From: Sphingomonas pruni NBRC 15498
Lineage (GTDB): Bacteria > Pseudomonadota > Alphaproteobacteria > Sphingomonadales > Sphingomonadaceae
Length of the DNA stretch: 64,000 nt
Assembly: GCF_001598455.1 (NCBI RefSeq)
Contig: NZ_BCYZ01000014.1
Span: 1 to 64,000 of the forward strand
Direction: 5' to 3'
A program made the translations under genes and the position numbers. Under the pieces are notes generated by a model. The model did not search any database. It saw only the letters and a list, made by a program, of their open reading frames with translations, and was not told the origin of the DNA. Shown here in pieces: positions 36,055-45,586 of the stretch; the stretch's first letter is position 1; each line of letters begins with the position of its first letter.

Positions 36055-37074
36055 TCAAGCGGACAGCGCCGCCGCCTGCAGGACGGCGTCGGCGAAATCC
36101 TTGGGCGCTTCTTGCGGGAGATCGTGCCCGATGCCGCCCGAAACCAGACGGTGGGCATAGCGGCCGGTAAATTTCGCCGCATAGGCCGCCGGGTCAGGAT
36201 GCGGTGCGCCGTTCGCGTCGCCTTCCATCGTGATCGTCGGAACCGCGATAGTCGGTCCCTGGGCGAGGCGACGCTCGAGATCGTCGAACCTCGCCTCGCC
36301 CTCTGCCAGTCCCAGCCGCCAGCGATAATTGTGGATGGTGATCGCGACATGGTCGGGATTGTCGAGCGACTTGGCCGAACGATCGAACGTCGCGTCGCCG
36401 AAATTCCATTTCGGCGACGCGGTGCGCCAGATCAGCTTCGCGAAATCGTGACGGTTGCGCTCATACCCCAGCCGGCCGCGCTCGGTGGCAAAATAGAATT
36501 GATACCACCAGGCGAGCTCCGCGGCGGGCGACAAGGGCGCCTCGTTCGCCTTCTGGCTGCCGATCAGATAGCCGCTCACGGACACCATCGCCTGACAGCG
36601 ATCGGGCCATAGAGCCGCGACGATGTTCGCGGTGCGCGCGCCCCAATCGAACCCACCGATCACGGCACGCGGTATCTTGAGCGCGTCCATCAGCGCGATG
36701 ACGTCGACCGCCAGCGCCGCTTGCTGCGCGTTGCGCGGGGTATCGGCCGAACGGAAGACGGTGCCGCCATAGCCGCGCAGGAACGGGACGATGACGCGAT
36801 AGCCCGCGCGCGCCAACAGCGAGGCCACTTCCGCGAAGGCGTGGATGTCATAAGGCCAGCCGTGAAGCAGGATCACGGGCTTGCCGCTCCTCGGTCCGAC
36901 ATCGGCATATTCGATGCTGAGGTCGCCGGCGTCGATCCGCTGAAAGCTGGACCAGGGTGCGGCTGCCGATACGGTGGCGGCGCCCGCGAGCCGCGGCAGC
37001 GCGATCTGGCTGGCGACACCGGCGACGGCGGCGAAGCCGAGCAGAGTGCGGCGATCGGTGAGCGTGATGGACAT
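36055..37074 (-). CDS. exported alpha/beta hydrolase (epoxide-hydrolase-like), Tat signal
   Basis: A 339-residue hydrolase. The N-terminus DRRTLLGFAAVAG is a twin-arginine signal, so it is probably exported folded to the periplasm. The core has LLHGWPYD for the oxyanion hole, the nucleophile in GGFDWGARTA (an Asp, as in epoxide hydrolases and dehalogenases rather than Ser) and the catalytic His in GIGHDLPQEAP. The substrate is unknown. It is divergent from an OhrR-like regulator, and a perfect palindrome lies 32 bases before its start. Confidence 0.87.
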   Translation of the reverse strand: MSITLTDRRTLLGFAAVAGVASQIALPRLAGAATVSAAAPWSSFQRIDAGDLSIEYADVGPRSGKPVILLHGWPYDIHAFAEVASLLARAGYRVIVPFLRGYGGTVFRSADTPRNAQQAALAVDVIALMDALKIPRAVIGGFDWGARTANIVAALWPDRCQAMVSVSGYLIGSQKANEAPLSPAAELAWWYQFYFATERGRLGYERNRHDFAKLIWRTASPKWNFGDATFDRSAKSLDNPDHVAITIHNYRWRLGLAEGEARFDDLERRLAQGPTIAVPTITMEGDANGAPHPDPAAYAAKFTGRYAHRLVSGGIGHDLPQEAPKDFADAVLQAAALSA

Positions 37075-37105
37075 CTGCTTTCTCCTTTTTATCGGGCACG
37101 ATTAG

Positions 37106-37117
37106 ATCGTATACGAT
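37106..37117. promoter_or_regulatory. candidate MarR/OhrR operator, hydrolase side
   Basis: ATCGTATACGAT is a perfect 12-bp palindrome located 32 bases before the exported hydrolase. Together with the palindrome at 37160 it brackets the divergent promoter region, as expected for a MarR-family dimer controlling both directions. Confidence 0.65.
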
Positions 37118-37159
37118 ATATCTACCAGTTTGCTGCATCATGTCAACTCTTCCGATTTA

Positions 37160-37171
37160 ATCGCATGCGAT
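37160..37171. promoter_or_regulatory. candidate MarR/OhrR operator, regulator side
   Basis: ATCGCATGCGAT is a perfect 12-bp palindrome 36 bases before the OhrR-like gene. It shares outer ATCG/CGAT halves with the palindrome at 37106, and the two centres are 54 bases apart, close to five helical turns. Confidence 0.65.
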
Positions 37172-37206
37172 CTATATCGGAGCCGCGACCTGCCGCTGTT
37201 GGAAGG

Positions 37207-37689
37207 ATGAATGTGAAGGACGATGCGCCCGCCCCCGCCATGCCGAAACTGGCGGATTTCCTGTGTTTCGCGGTCTATTCGGCCAATCTCGCTTATGGTC
37301 GCGCCTATAAGCCGATCCTCGATGCGCTCGGCGTCACCTATACGCAGTGGATCGCGATCGTCGCCTTGTGGGAAGAGGATGGATTGACGGTCGGCGCGCT
37401 GGGCGAGCGGCTGTTCCTCGAATCGAACACGCTCACGCCGATCCTCAAGAAGCTCGAGGCGCTGGGCTATGTCGTGCGGCGGCGCGACCCCGCCGACGAG
37501 CGGCAGGTCATCGTTACCCTGACTCCTGCCGGGCGGGCATTGCGCGAGACGGGCGCGCAACGCACGCTGGTCCAGGCCGCGGGCCTGACACCCGACGACT
37601 TCCGCCGGTTGCAGCGCGATGTTACCCGGCTCCGCGACAATCTGCTCCGGAGCGTCGACCCTGCCGTCGTCGACTCCGAGCCCGCCTGA
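37207..37689 (+). CDS. OhrR-like MarR-family regulator
   Basis: A 160-residue MarR protein with the OhrR signature FLCFAVYSANLAYGRAYKPIL, where Cys20 corresponds to the peroxide-reactive cysteine of OhrR. The winged helix is LTVGALGERLFLESNTLTPILKKLEALGYV and the wing RRRDPADERQV. The start is the ATG at 37207; the longer frame upstream is a shadow. It is divergent from the exported hydrolase/SDR genes rather than from an ohr gene, so it probably senses an oxidant or electrophile linked to those enzymes. The canonical ohrR lies at 48295. Confidence 0.88.
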   Translation: MNVKDDAPAPAMPKLADFLCFAVYSANLAYGRAYKPILDALGVTYTQWIAIVALWEEDGLTVGALGERLFLESNTLTPILKKLEALGYVVRRRDPADERQVIVTLTPAGRALRETGAQRTLVQAAGLTPDDFRRLQRDVTRLRDNLLRSVDPAVVDSEPA

Positions 37690-37706
37690 TCCTGAAGGAC
37701 CCGCTC

Positions 37707-38396
37707 ATGACGCCCTTTCCCGCCGACATCTTCACCGAACCCACCGATGTCGACCCCGATACACTCGCCAATCTCGGCCCGTTGCGGCGGCTCGCCGGCG
37801 GTTGGGAAGCGCGCAAGGGCATCGACCTCAATCCCAAGGCGGAAGGCCCCGAACGCCGCGAATTCATCGAACGGATCGACTTCCAGCCGATCGATCCGCA
37901 AGCCAACGGCCCGCAGCTCTTCTACGGCCTGCGCTATCACATCCACATCACCACGGCCGAAGAGGACATCACCTTCCACGACCAGGTCGGCTATTGGTTA
38001 TGGGAGCCCGCCACGGGGCTGGTGATGCAGACGCTGGCGATCCCGCGCGGTCAGGTCGCGCTCGCCGCCGGCCACGCCACCGCCGATGCCGACACGATTA
38101 CGGTCGATGCCGAGCGCGGCCAGACCCAATATGGCATCTGCTCGACCGCCTTCCTCGAATATGCCTTCCGTACCGACCATTACCGCATCACGATCACGTT
38201 CAACGCCGACGGGTCGTGGAGCTATGTCACCGACACGACCCTTGCGGTTCACGGACAGGACAAGCCGTTCGCGCATCGCGATCAGAACACCTTGGTGCGA
38301 ATCAGCGATCCCGCCCCCAATCCCTGGGCGCAGATCATCGCGGCACGCAAAGCGCAAGGTGCGCACGATGCCACTCCGGCAGCAACGGCCGAATAG
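37707..38396 (+). CDS. heme-binding beta-barrel (nitrobindin/FABP-like) protein
   Basis: A 229-residue beta-rich protein. It begins the barrel with LRRLAGGWEARKGIDL, a variant of the GxWxGxG opening of nitrobindin-like domains, and continues with strands such as HDQVGYWLWEPATGLVMQTLAIPRG and ITVDAERGQTQYGI. Family members bind heme or fatty-acid-like ligands; heme-type members react with NO or peroxynitrite. The heme-ligand His cannot be assigned confidently. It follows the OhrR-like gene by 17 bases, so it is in the same redox-controlled transcript. Confidence 0.75.
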   Translation: MTPFPADIFTEPTDVDPDTLANLGPLRRLAGGWEARKGIDLNPKAEGPERREFIERIDFQPIDPQANGPQLFYGLRYHIHITTAEEDITFHDQVGYWLWEPATGLVMQTLAIPRGQVALAAGHATADADTITVDAERGQTQYGICSTAFLEYAFRTDHYRITITFNADGSWSYVTDTTLAVHGQDKPFAHRDQNTLVRISDPAPNPWAQIIAARKAQGAHDATPAATAE

Positions 38397-38412
38397 AGGA
38401 TCCGATCGACTA

Positions 38413-39816
38413 TCACCGGACGATCCCCGCTAGGTTCAGCGCAATGCCGATCGCCGACGCGGCGCCGAGTGTGGCAAACATGCCGGTCCTAAAGCGGAAC
38501 ACCGCCAGGATCGCGAGCGCGGCTAGCGCCCCTGCCCAGGGATCGACGCTCGCTACCACCGGCGCCGCGAAATGGATCGGTCCGGCGATTACCGGTACGG
38601 TGGAGCGAAAGATCGTGTGAATCGCGAACCAGATCGCGAGATTCAGGATCACGCCGACCACTGCCGCGGTGATCGCCGAGAGCGCGCCCGACAAGGCGAC
38701 ATTGCCACGCAACCGCTCGATGAAGGGCGCGCCGAGGAATATCCACAGGAAACAGGGGATGAACGTCACCCAGGTCGCAAGCAAACCACCGAGCGTGCCG
38801 GCGAGTAAAGGCGGGAGCGTTCCGGGGTGGCGATAGGCGCCGATGAAACCGACGAACTGGAGCACCATGATCAGCGGGCCGGGCGTCGTCTCCGCCATGC
38901 CCAGCCCGTCGAGCATCTCCTTCGCGGTCAGCCAGTGATAGCCTTCAACCGCTTGCTGCGCGACATAAGCGAGCGCCGCATACGCGCCGCCGAAAGTGAC
39001 GACCGCCATCGTCGAAAAGAATGCCGCGATCTTCGTGAAGACGTCGCTCGGCCCGAGGAGCAGGAGCAACGCGGCGACCGGCGCCAGCCACAATATTAGC
39101 CAGAGCGACGCTTGCCGCACCGCCTGGCCAAATGTCGGGTTCGCATGGGCCGGCAGTTCCTCGCCGAGCAACGTATCCGCGTCGGACACGATCGTTCCCT
39201 TGCTCGCACCATGGCCGCCGCCGACTATAAAGGCGGCGATGCCGGCGCGGCTGGCACAATAGCCGATCAGCCCCGCGCCGAGCACGATCAGCGGGAACGG
39301 CGCGTTGAGGAAGAAGATCAGGATGAAGGCGCTGCCCGCCAATGTCCGCATCGCATTGTTCTTGAGCGCGCGGCCGCCGATCCGCACCACCGCCTGCAGC
39401 ACGACCGCGAGCACCGCCGATTTCAGGCCGAAGAACAGTCCGACGACCAGCCCGACATGGCCGTACAGCACGTAGATCCAGCTCAGCGCCATGATCGCCA
39501 CCACCCCCGGCAGCACGAACAGGCCGCCGGCGATGATCCCGCCCCTTGTCCGGTGCATCAGCCAGCCGATATAGGTGGCGAGCTGTTGCGCCTCCGGGCC
39601 GGGCAGCAGCATGCAATAATTAAGCGCATGCAGGAATCGGTGCTCGCCGATCCAGCGTTTCTCCTCGACCAGGATGCGATGCATCACCGCAATTTGTCCA
39701 GCGGGCCCGCCGAAGGACAATGCGGCGATGCGCAGCCAAACCCAGAAAGCCTCGCCGAGCGACACCGGCTGCGGGCGGGTTACGGGCGCCTCGGCGCCGG
39801 ACGTTGTCGTGGTCAT
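38413..39816 (-). CDS. chrA: chromate efflux transporter ChrA
   Basis: Inner-membrane CHR-family transporter of 467 residues with two homologous CHR halves. The first half has LSFGGPAGQIAVMHRI and LPGPEAQQLATYIGW, and the second VTFGGAYAALAYV and TTPGPLIMVLQFVGF. The long two-domain form is the one shown in other bacteria to lower chromate by efflux. No chrB regulator is adjacent. Convergent with the nitrobindin-like gene, with only 16 bases between stops. Confidence 0.93.
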   Translation of the reverse strand: MTTTTSGAEAPVTRPQPVSLGEAFWVWLRIAALSFGGPAGQIAVMHRILVEEKRWIGEHRFLHALNYCMLLPGPEAQQLATYIGWLMHRTRGGIIAGGLFVLPGVVAIMALSWIYVLYGHVGLVVGLFFGLKSAVLAVVLQAVVRIGGRALKNNAMRTLAGSAFILIFFLNAPFPLIVLGAGLIGYCASRAGIAAFIVGGGHGASKGTIVSDADTLLGEELPAHANPTFGQAVRQASLWLILWLAPVAALLLLLGPSDVFTKIAAFFSTMAVVTFGGAYAALAYVAQQAVEGYHWLTAKEMLDGLGMAETTPGPLIMVLQFVGFIGAYRHPGTLPPLLAGTLGGLLATWVTFIPCFLWIFLGAPFIERLRGNVALSGALSAITAAVVGVILNLAIWFAIHTIFRSTVPVIAGPIHFAAPVVASVDPWAGALAALAILAVFRFRTGMFATLGAASAIGIALNLAGIVR

Positions 39817-39956
39817 GCCGGAGCCTCGCCGCGTGAGACCATGGCCATGAGCAATGTCGCCGAACGCTTGTCAATGCCGGGGGTCGGAACGGCTGCGCGG
39901 ACCCGCTGCTCGATGGCAGTTGCCCGATGTCGGTTCCGGCGGGGCGATGAAGAAGA

Positions 39957-40574
39957 TCAGGTCGCCAGGCCGCCGCGCATCATGTTGGCGGCGGTTCGGA
40001 ATACGGCGTCCGCCGACAGGCCCGGTTCTTCATAGAGCATCGCATCCGCGCCAAAGCCGAGTTCGACGGTGAGGCGAACATACAGCCACAAATCCTCGCG
40101 ATTCATTTGGGGAAGGTGCGGCGCATAGGCCTCGACCAGCTTACCCGTCACATAACGGTGCGACTCGATGCGGACATGGGCAAGCCGGGGCGAGCCGTGG
40201 AGCGCTCGCAGAATCCAGATCGCTCCCGGCTCGGCGCGCGTGACCGCCGCATTCTCCCGCATCAGCTCCTCGATATTATCCTGCAGGTCGTCGAGGCCTT
40301 TGCCGGCATGGCGCGCGATCCAGGCCTCGAGCACGGCGTTCTGGCGCTCCATCAATCGCAGCCCCAGCGCCTCCAGAACCGAATATTTGTCCTTGAAGTA
40401 GCGATAGAGAGCGGGAGGCGTAAGGCCCGCTCGTGTGCAGATCAGGTTGGTCGATATGCGATCGATTCCGACTTCGGCCAGCAATTCGCCGGCGACGTCG
40501 AGCAGCAGTTCATAGGTTTGCTGCGCGCGCTCCTGTTTCGGGGACGCGCGGTTATTGCTGAGATTCGCGATCAC
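39957..40574 (-). CDS. TetR-family transcriptional regulator
   Basis: About 205 residues. The N-terminal helix-turn-helix reads GIDRISTNLICTRAGLTPPALYRYFKDKYSVL, typical of TetR, and the all-helical remainder is the ligand and dimer domain. I suggest the GTG at 40574 (giving MIANLSNNRAS) as start; an upstream extension to 40613 lacks support. It is on the same strand and 126 bases downstream of the diheme cytochrome gene, so it may close the operon of the receptor/beta-helix/cytochrome system, or it may be separate. Confidence 0.82.
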   Translation of the reverse strand: MIANLSNNRASPKQERAQQTYELLLDVAGELLAEVGIDRISTNLICTRAGLTPPALYRYFKDKYSVLEALGLRLMERQNAVLEAWIARHAGKGLDDLQDNIEELMRENAAVTRAEPGAIWILRALHGSPRLAHVRIESHRYVTGKLVEAYAPHLPQMNREDLWLYVRLTVELGFGADAMLYEEPGLSADAVFRTAANMMRGGLAT

Positions 40575-40699
40575 GTCAGGCCTTGGTTGGCGGCAGCGCG
40601 GTTGCCCGCGCACCCGAAAGTATCATGGCGCCTATAACCGTGCCTTCCGGGCCGAACCAGAGCGTCGGCATCGCCGTCACCGTGGCCGGACGGACAGGC

Positions 40700-41866
40700 T
40701 CATCCCGCCGCCGGCCCGGTTCCGTCATCCTCGGTGCACGCGCCTTTCAGGGTCAGGATATAATGGTAGATCAACTTGACGCCTTCCACATGTTCGATGT
40801 CGCGGCCGAGCTCCGGCATCATCACGCCGGGATCGGTGCTGGCGAGGCGATAGGGCAGGATCGAGCGTTCGGGGTGGCCGGGAACGACGTCGAACGGCCG
40901 GTCCCCGGTACCGCGCCCGGCTGCGACCGGGGGTTTGCACATGCCGAGAAGGCGGGCGTCGACCGTCGGCGCGTCGAGCCAAAGACCGGAGGTGCGCGCC
41001 GCGCCGGTCGGGTTGTGGCAATGGCTGCAATTGATATCGAGATAGGCGCGTGCGCGATCGACCACGTCGACCTTGGCGTCCTGCCAGTTGGCGTTGCGCG
41101 GCACGCCGCTGGCGGGCACGCCGGTCAGATAGCCCATCGTAACCAGCCGCTTCAGCTGGTTGATCTCGCCGCCTTCCCCGGGGAAATCCCGGTTGAGATT
41201 GCGCGCCTTGAGGCCGATCGGTTCGATCGCTCGCGTGCGGAAGTCCTGGGCATGGCAACCCGCACACTGATTCTGGTTCGGCACGGAATAATCGAACGAT
41301 ACCTTCTTCCCGCCCTCATCGAGCGTCAGCGCGATATCGGCGCCAGTCCGCGCCAGCGTCGCGTCTCGGCCATCGGTACCCCACACGTACGGCAGCGCGA
41401 CCCAGCCGGACGCGCGCCGGACCAGCAATCGCGTCTCGATCAGGCGGACATGGCGAAGGTCGAGGCCCGATACGCCGGTCTGATAGGTCGCCGGAGTCAT
41501 CTTGACGACATCATTGCTGGTCTGGGGGTCGGTTACCCCTGCCGACGCGGTGTAATAGAAGGTCTTGGTGACGATCGTCCCCACGGGAAAATCGAAGGCG
41601 GTGTTCGGCCGATAGGCGGCATGAACCCCCTTGGGCATCCAGATCGTCCGCCATTTCTGGGCATAATCGCTGAACAATGGCGTCTGCAGCTCATACGTCA
41701 CCATCCCCTCGTGCGGGGCGATGCGGCCATCGGCCATTGTGAACAGGCCCCAAGCCGACAGCTTTTCCGGATTGTCCTCGGCATGGAAGGTGACGGCCTG
41801 CGGCACATGGCCGCAGGCCGCGAGCAGCAGCGCCGCGCAGAGGGAAGCGACCAGGCGAACGATCAT
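40700..41866 (-). CDS. diheme c-type cytochrome lipoprotein (SO2930/HNE_0200 family)
   Basis: A 388-residue lipoprotein with lipobox LAAC at Cys18. It has two heme c motifs, CAGCH at 201-205 and CSHCH at 280-284, with candidate distal ligands in the C-terminal region such as PGVMMPELG. The 180-residue N-terminal part (GLFTMADGRIAPHEGMVTYE, PLFSDYAQKWRTIWMPKG) is specific to this family. It matches the family seen in Shewanella and Hyphomonas beside parallel beta-helix proteins; function unknown. The ATG overlaps the beta-helix stop (ATGA). Electron transfer or an oxidase at the envelope is plausible. Confidence 0.85.
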   Translation of the reverse strand: MIVRLVASLCAALLLAACGHVPQAVTFHAEDNPEKLSAWGLFTMADGRIAPHEGMVTYELQTPLFSDYAQKWRTIWMPKGVHAAYRPNTAFDFPVGTIVTKTFYYTASAGVTDPQTSNDVVKMTPATYQTGVSGLDLRHVRLIETRLLVRRASGWVALPYVWGTDGRDATLARTGADIALTLDEGGKKVSFDYSVPNQNQCAGCHAQDFRTRAIEPIGLKARNLNRDFPGEGGEINQLKRLVTMGYLTGVPASGVPRNANWQDAKVDVVDRARAYLDINCSHCHNPTGAARTSGLWLDAPTVDARLLGMCKPPVAAGRGTGDRPFDVVPGHPERSILPYRLASTDPGVMMPELGRDIEHVEGVKLIYHYILTLKGACTEDDGTGPAAG

Positions 41867-43098
41867 GACTTGGCGCCGCTATCCTTCGTCATCGCCTCAG
41901 GCAGCACGATCGCCGGCAGGCGAGTCGGCGGCGCGCAATTGCGCCCTGTATCGATCCGTGCACCGGCGAATTTGGACGGACCATCGGCATTGAGCGTCTT
42001 CGCCGCGCCATTCTGGACGCAGATGCCCGGATCCTTGAGCTTCGGATTGGTGAAACCGTCCCACAAGATATCGGGCAACCGACCGCCATTCACCGCCTTG
42101 AGCGGGACCAGCGTCGGGTTGCCGGGATCCTCGCCGCCGCCCGAAAAGCGGTTGCCGGTGACGTAGATGTTCTCGGGATAAGGGTCATACGCCGCCGCGA
42201 TGCCTTTCTTGGTGTCGAAGCCGGTCGAATAATAGCTCGAGATGAGGACGTTGGCGGTCTTGTTATCCTTGATGTCGTTGTCGAAAATCTCGACCTGATC
42301 GTTGGAATTGACGATCACCCCGGATCCCGCCGGGACCGAGCTGACCGCGCTGCCCTTCGCACCGAAATTGGCGTGATTGTTGGCGAAGACCTGATTTTTG
42401 AAGACGCGGGTCTTGCTGCCCGGCACCGGCAGATTGGGCATGTTGAAGACCAATATGCCGCCGGCATTGCCCGTCGCCGTGTTGCCATAGACGTCGGCGT
42501 TGTTCGAATTCTCGATCTCGATTCCGGCGACGTTGCCCTCGGCACGATTGTCGCGGACGATGATATTGTTCGATTGCCCGACATAGATGCCGGCGTCGGA
42601 TGCTCCCTTCACCACGCTGCCTTCGATCAGCACGTTGGTGACCTGCACCGGATAGAGGCCATAGGCGCCGTTCGACGTCTTGCTGCCGCCGGTCCATTCG
42701 GCGCGAACACGGCGGATCACGGTGTTCTTGACGCCGTTGACCTTCAGCGCGTCGCCCTTGGTGTCCTCGAACGCCAGATCCTCGATCGTGAAGTCGTTGC
42801 CGGTGACCAGCATGCCCTCGGCGCCCGAACTCTGCTTCGCGAAGGACAGGATGGTCTTGCCCATGCCCGCGCCGCGCACCGTCACTCCGTCGACCGTAAG
42901 GCTAAGGCTGCGGCTCAGCGCATATTTGCCGGCCGGAATCTCGATCACGCTACCGGGTTTGGCGTCGAGCAGCTTCTGTTGCAGGTTCTTCTCGAAATCG
43001 GGATCGACGGTGAAGCCCTGCTGGTCGACTTTCGGTCCACAGCCGCTGACGAGCGCGAGCATCGCGGCGCAGCCGACAAGCGCAATTCCTTTGGTCAT
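41863..43098 (-). CDS. parallel beta-helix repeat lipoprotein
   Basis: A 411-residue protein with a signal peptide and lipobox VSGC at Cys20. The body is a right-handed parallel beta-helix built from repeats rich in Asn ladders: VTNVLIEGSVVKGASDAGIYV, NNIIVRDNRAEGN, NNADVYGNTATGN, VFKNQVFANN, EIFDNDIKDNKT. Such helices often bind or cleave polysaccharides, although no catalytic residues can be assigned. It belongs to the family that accompanies the diheme cytochrome in other bacteria. It lies 18 bases after the TonB-dependent receptor gene and is coupled to the cytochrome. Confidence 0.87.
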   Translation of the reverse strand: MTKGIALVGCAAMLALVSGCGPKVDQQGFTVDPDFEKNLQQKLLDAKPGSVIEIPAGKYALSRSLSLTVDGVTVRGAGMGKTILSFAKQSSGAEGMLVTGNDFTIEDLAFEDTKGDALKVNGVKNTVIRRVRAEWTGGSKTSNGAYGLYPVQVTNVLIEGSVVKGASDAGIYVGQSNNIIVRDNRAEGNVAGIEIENSNNADVYGNTATGNAGGILVFNMPNLPVPGSKTRVFKNQVFANNHANFGAKGSAVSSVPAGSGVIVNSNDQVEIFDNDIKDNKTANVLISSYYSTGFDTKKGIAAAYDPYPENIYVTGNRFSGGGEDPGNPTLVPLKAVNGGRLPDILWDGFTNPKLKDPGICVQNGAAKTLNADGPSKFAGARIDTGRNCAPPTRLPAIVLPEAMTKDSGAKS

Positions 43099-43116
43099 CT
43101 TTCTCTCCCCGTTCGA

Positions 43117-45558
43117 TCAGAATTTGAGTCCGAGCTCGATTCCGTAAAAGCCGGGCTGGTCGCGCCGGACATAGGGCGTGTGGAACGTGTCGGCAGTTAT
43201 CGTATTCAATGTGCGCAGATATTTCTCGTTGAGCAGGTTCTCGGCGAACAAGGCGATCGAATAACGCTCGCCGGGCGAGCGCCAGCCGATCTTGGCATTG
43301 ACGATGTTGCGCGGCGCCCACAGCCGGTCGATCTTCGACAAGTCGACGCCCGCGCCACCGGCCGCGGCGGGAATGGCGATGAACGCATTGATCGCCCGAG
43401 CCGCATCGTTGAGCCGTTGGCGCGACGTATAGCTGTAGCTGGCATCGCCGAAGATCGTGCCGTTGCCGGTATCGTGCTTGTAATGCAGGCCCAGGATGCC
43501 GCGAAACACCGGCTCGCCGGTCGGCTGGCCGGAAATGTCGATGCCCTGTTCGGTCCGTTTCACCCATTTCGAGTCGATCAGTCCGGCGGTGCCGGTCATC
43601 GAGAAGTCGCGCGAGATCACGAATTGCGTGTCGAGATCGAGGCCATATGCCTCGGAGTCTCCCGACAGCGTGATATATTGCGGAACCGCGCCCCCGGTAT
43701 TCTCCAGGCTGAGCGCTTGGCGGTTGCTGTACTTGAAATAATAGCCCGAGAGGTTGAACCGCACATGGCGGTCGAACAACTCGGACTTGATGCCGCCCTC
43801 GAAATTCCAAACCTTTTCCGGCTCGAAGAAGGAATTGACCTGGACCGAGTTGAACCCGCCCGCCTTGTAGCCGCGCGAGGCCGAAGCATAGAGGTGGACA
43901 TCGGGGGTCGCATCATATTGCACGACGAAGCGCGGCGAGACGTCGCTGAACGATGCCCGCCGCGTGAACTGAACCCCTTCCAACGCGCCTTCGTCGAAGA
44001 TCAGACCGTTCGGACCGATCGTCGCGCCAAAGAAATCGGACGCACTGAACAGGACGTCGTCGGGAAAGGCCGGCACACCGAGGATGGCGTTGTAGAGCGC
44101 GCCGGGCGCCTTGATCGCATCGAGCCCGGGCGCGGAATACGGGCCGTTGAACCAGCTGAATTTCTTCAAATCGTGCGTGTAGCGAATGCCGGCCGTCAGG
44201 CTCAGTTTCGGCGTCACCTTGAAGGTCGCATCGCCGAACACCGCATAGCTATCGTTCGCGGCGCGGTTGCTCATCGTCTCCTGAAAGGTGTTGCCGAATA
44301 CCGGCAGGCCGACGCTGTCGAGGATCGAGAAGATCGGGAACTGGCCGCCCGTCGCGTCGCTGATCAACCGGTTCACGGAGTCGGTCAGCGCCGTCACGAT
44401 GCTCTGCTGGCGACCGCGTTCGTGATAATAGCTTGCCCCGGCGATCGCGCTGATCCGGTCGCTTTCATAGCCCAGCCGTATTTCCTGATAGAGGCTGGAA
44501 TTCCGCTCGGCATTCTCGGTGTCGAGATAGCGGGTGGGATCGTTGGTGCCGTCCTCATCCTCGCGATTGTGCGTCTCGAAATGCTTGAACGAGCTGATGC
44601 TGGTCAGGGTGAACGCACCCATATGCTGCGTCGCGGTCAATGAAACCCCGTTCAGGATGCGGGTTTCCTTGTTGCCGATCACGTCGTTTGCGAATGGGCC
44701 GAACGGATCCTTGCTCAGGGCAAAGGCGCTGATGCCGATCGCAGCCGGCCCATCCTTGTTGGTGTCGTCATGATCGTAAGCGAGGACGAAATCGGTGTTG
44801 GCGCTCGGCGCCCAGCGCAGCGCGATCCGCCCCGAGGTGCTGTTTTCGCGCTCGCGATCGTCATGGGTGACCGCGTCCTTCAGATAACCGTTGCGGCGGT
44901 TGATCACGCCGTCGACGCGCAAATACAAAGTGTCGGTGATCGGCACATTGCCCATCACGTCGAGCTTGGTCTTGGCGTAATTGCCGAACTGCGCCGTGGC
45001 GGTCATTTCCGGTTCGGGCGACGGTTTGTTGGTGATGATCGAAATCGCGCCGGCGGAGGTGTTGCGGCCGAACAGCGTCCCCTGCGGCCCCTTCAGCACC
45101 TCGACCCGGTTGATGTCGTTGAAGAAGATCAGCGACGATCCCGACCGGCCCGAATAGATGCCGTCGATGAAGATGCCGACCGACGGGTCGGTGCCGATCC
45201 CGAAATCGTCTGTCGAGACGCCGCGAATGGTGAAGCTGGGCTGGGTCACCGACGTATCGTTGATCGTCAGGCCCGGTGTAAAATTGTCGAGATCGCCTAT
45301 CGATTCGGCGCTGAGCGCCTTGATGTTGGCGGCACTGAAAGCAGCCACGCTGATCGGCACGGTTTGCAGCGATTGTTCGCGGCGCTGCGCGGTGATGATG
45401 ATGTCGCCCAACTGGCCCGAATTGTCGGCCGCTGCGGCCGGGGGCGTCTGCGCCTGAGCGGGATCCGGCTGAGGCGCGGGGGCGGTTTGCGCGCCCGCCG
45501 CCATCGACCACAACATTGCTGTTCCCGCCAGCAGACCTCTTTCGATCACGCTCTTCAT
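43117..45558 (-). CDS. TonB-dependent receptor
   Basis: Outer-membrane receptor of 813 residues. After a signal peptide (cleavage near AGAQT) and an Ala/Pro/Gln-rich linker comes the TonB-box-like LGDIIITAQRREQS, the plug (VPISVAAFSAANIKAL, PGLTINDTSVTQ, VEVLKGPQGTLFGRNTSAGAI) and a 22-strand-type barrel ending in Phe. GGGAGG precedes the ATG. It heads the beta-helix/cytochrome operon, so it probably imports the product or cofactor handled by those two surface lipoproteins. The ligand is unknown. Confidence 0.92.
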   Translation of the reverse strand: MKSVIERGLLAGTAMLWSMAAGAQTAPAPQPDPAQAQTPPAAAADNSGQLGDIIITAQRREQSLQTVPISVAAFSAANIKALSAESIGDLDNFTPGLTINDTSVTQPSFTIRGVSTDDFGIGTDPSVGIFIDGIYSGRSGSSLIFFNDINRVEVLKGPQGTLFGRNTSAGAISIITNKPSPEPEMTATAQFGNYAKTKLDVMGNVPITDTLYLRVDGVINRRNGYLKDAVTHDDRERENSTSGRIALRWAPSANTDFVLAYDHDDTNKDGPAAIGISAFALSKDPFGPFANDVIGNKETRILNGVSLTATQHMGAFTLTSISSFKHFETHNREDEDGTNDPTRYLDTENAERNSSLYQEIRLGYESDRISAIAGASYYHERGRQQSIVTALTDSVNRLISDATGGQFPIFSILDSVGLPVFGNTFQETMSNRAANDSYAVFGDATFKVTPKLSLTAGIRYTHDLKKFSWFNGPYSAPGLDAIKAPGALYNAILGVPAFPDDVLFSASDFFGATIGPNGLIFDEGALEGVQFTRRASFSDVSPRFVVQYDATPDVHLYASASRGYKAGGFNSVQVNSFFEPEKVWNFEGGIKSELFDRHVRFNLSGYYFKYSNRQALSLENTGGAVPQYITLSGDSEAYGLDLDTQFVISRDFSMTGTAGLIDSKWVKRTEQGIDISGQPTGEPVFRGILGLHYKHDTGNGTIFGDASYSYTSRQRLNDAARAINAFIAIPAAAGGAGVDLSKIDRLWAPRNIVNAKIGWRSPGERYSIALFAENLLNEKYLRTLNTITADTFHTPYVRRDQPGFYGIELGLKF

Positions 45559-45586
45559 GGCCCTCTCCTCCCATTATTTTTCAGGG

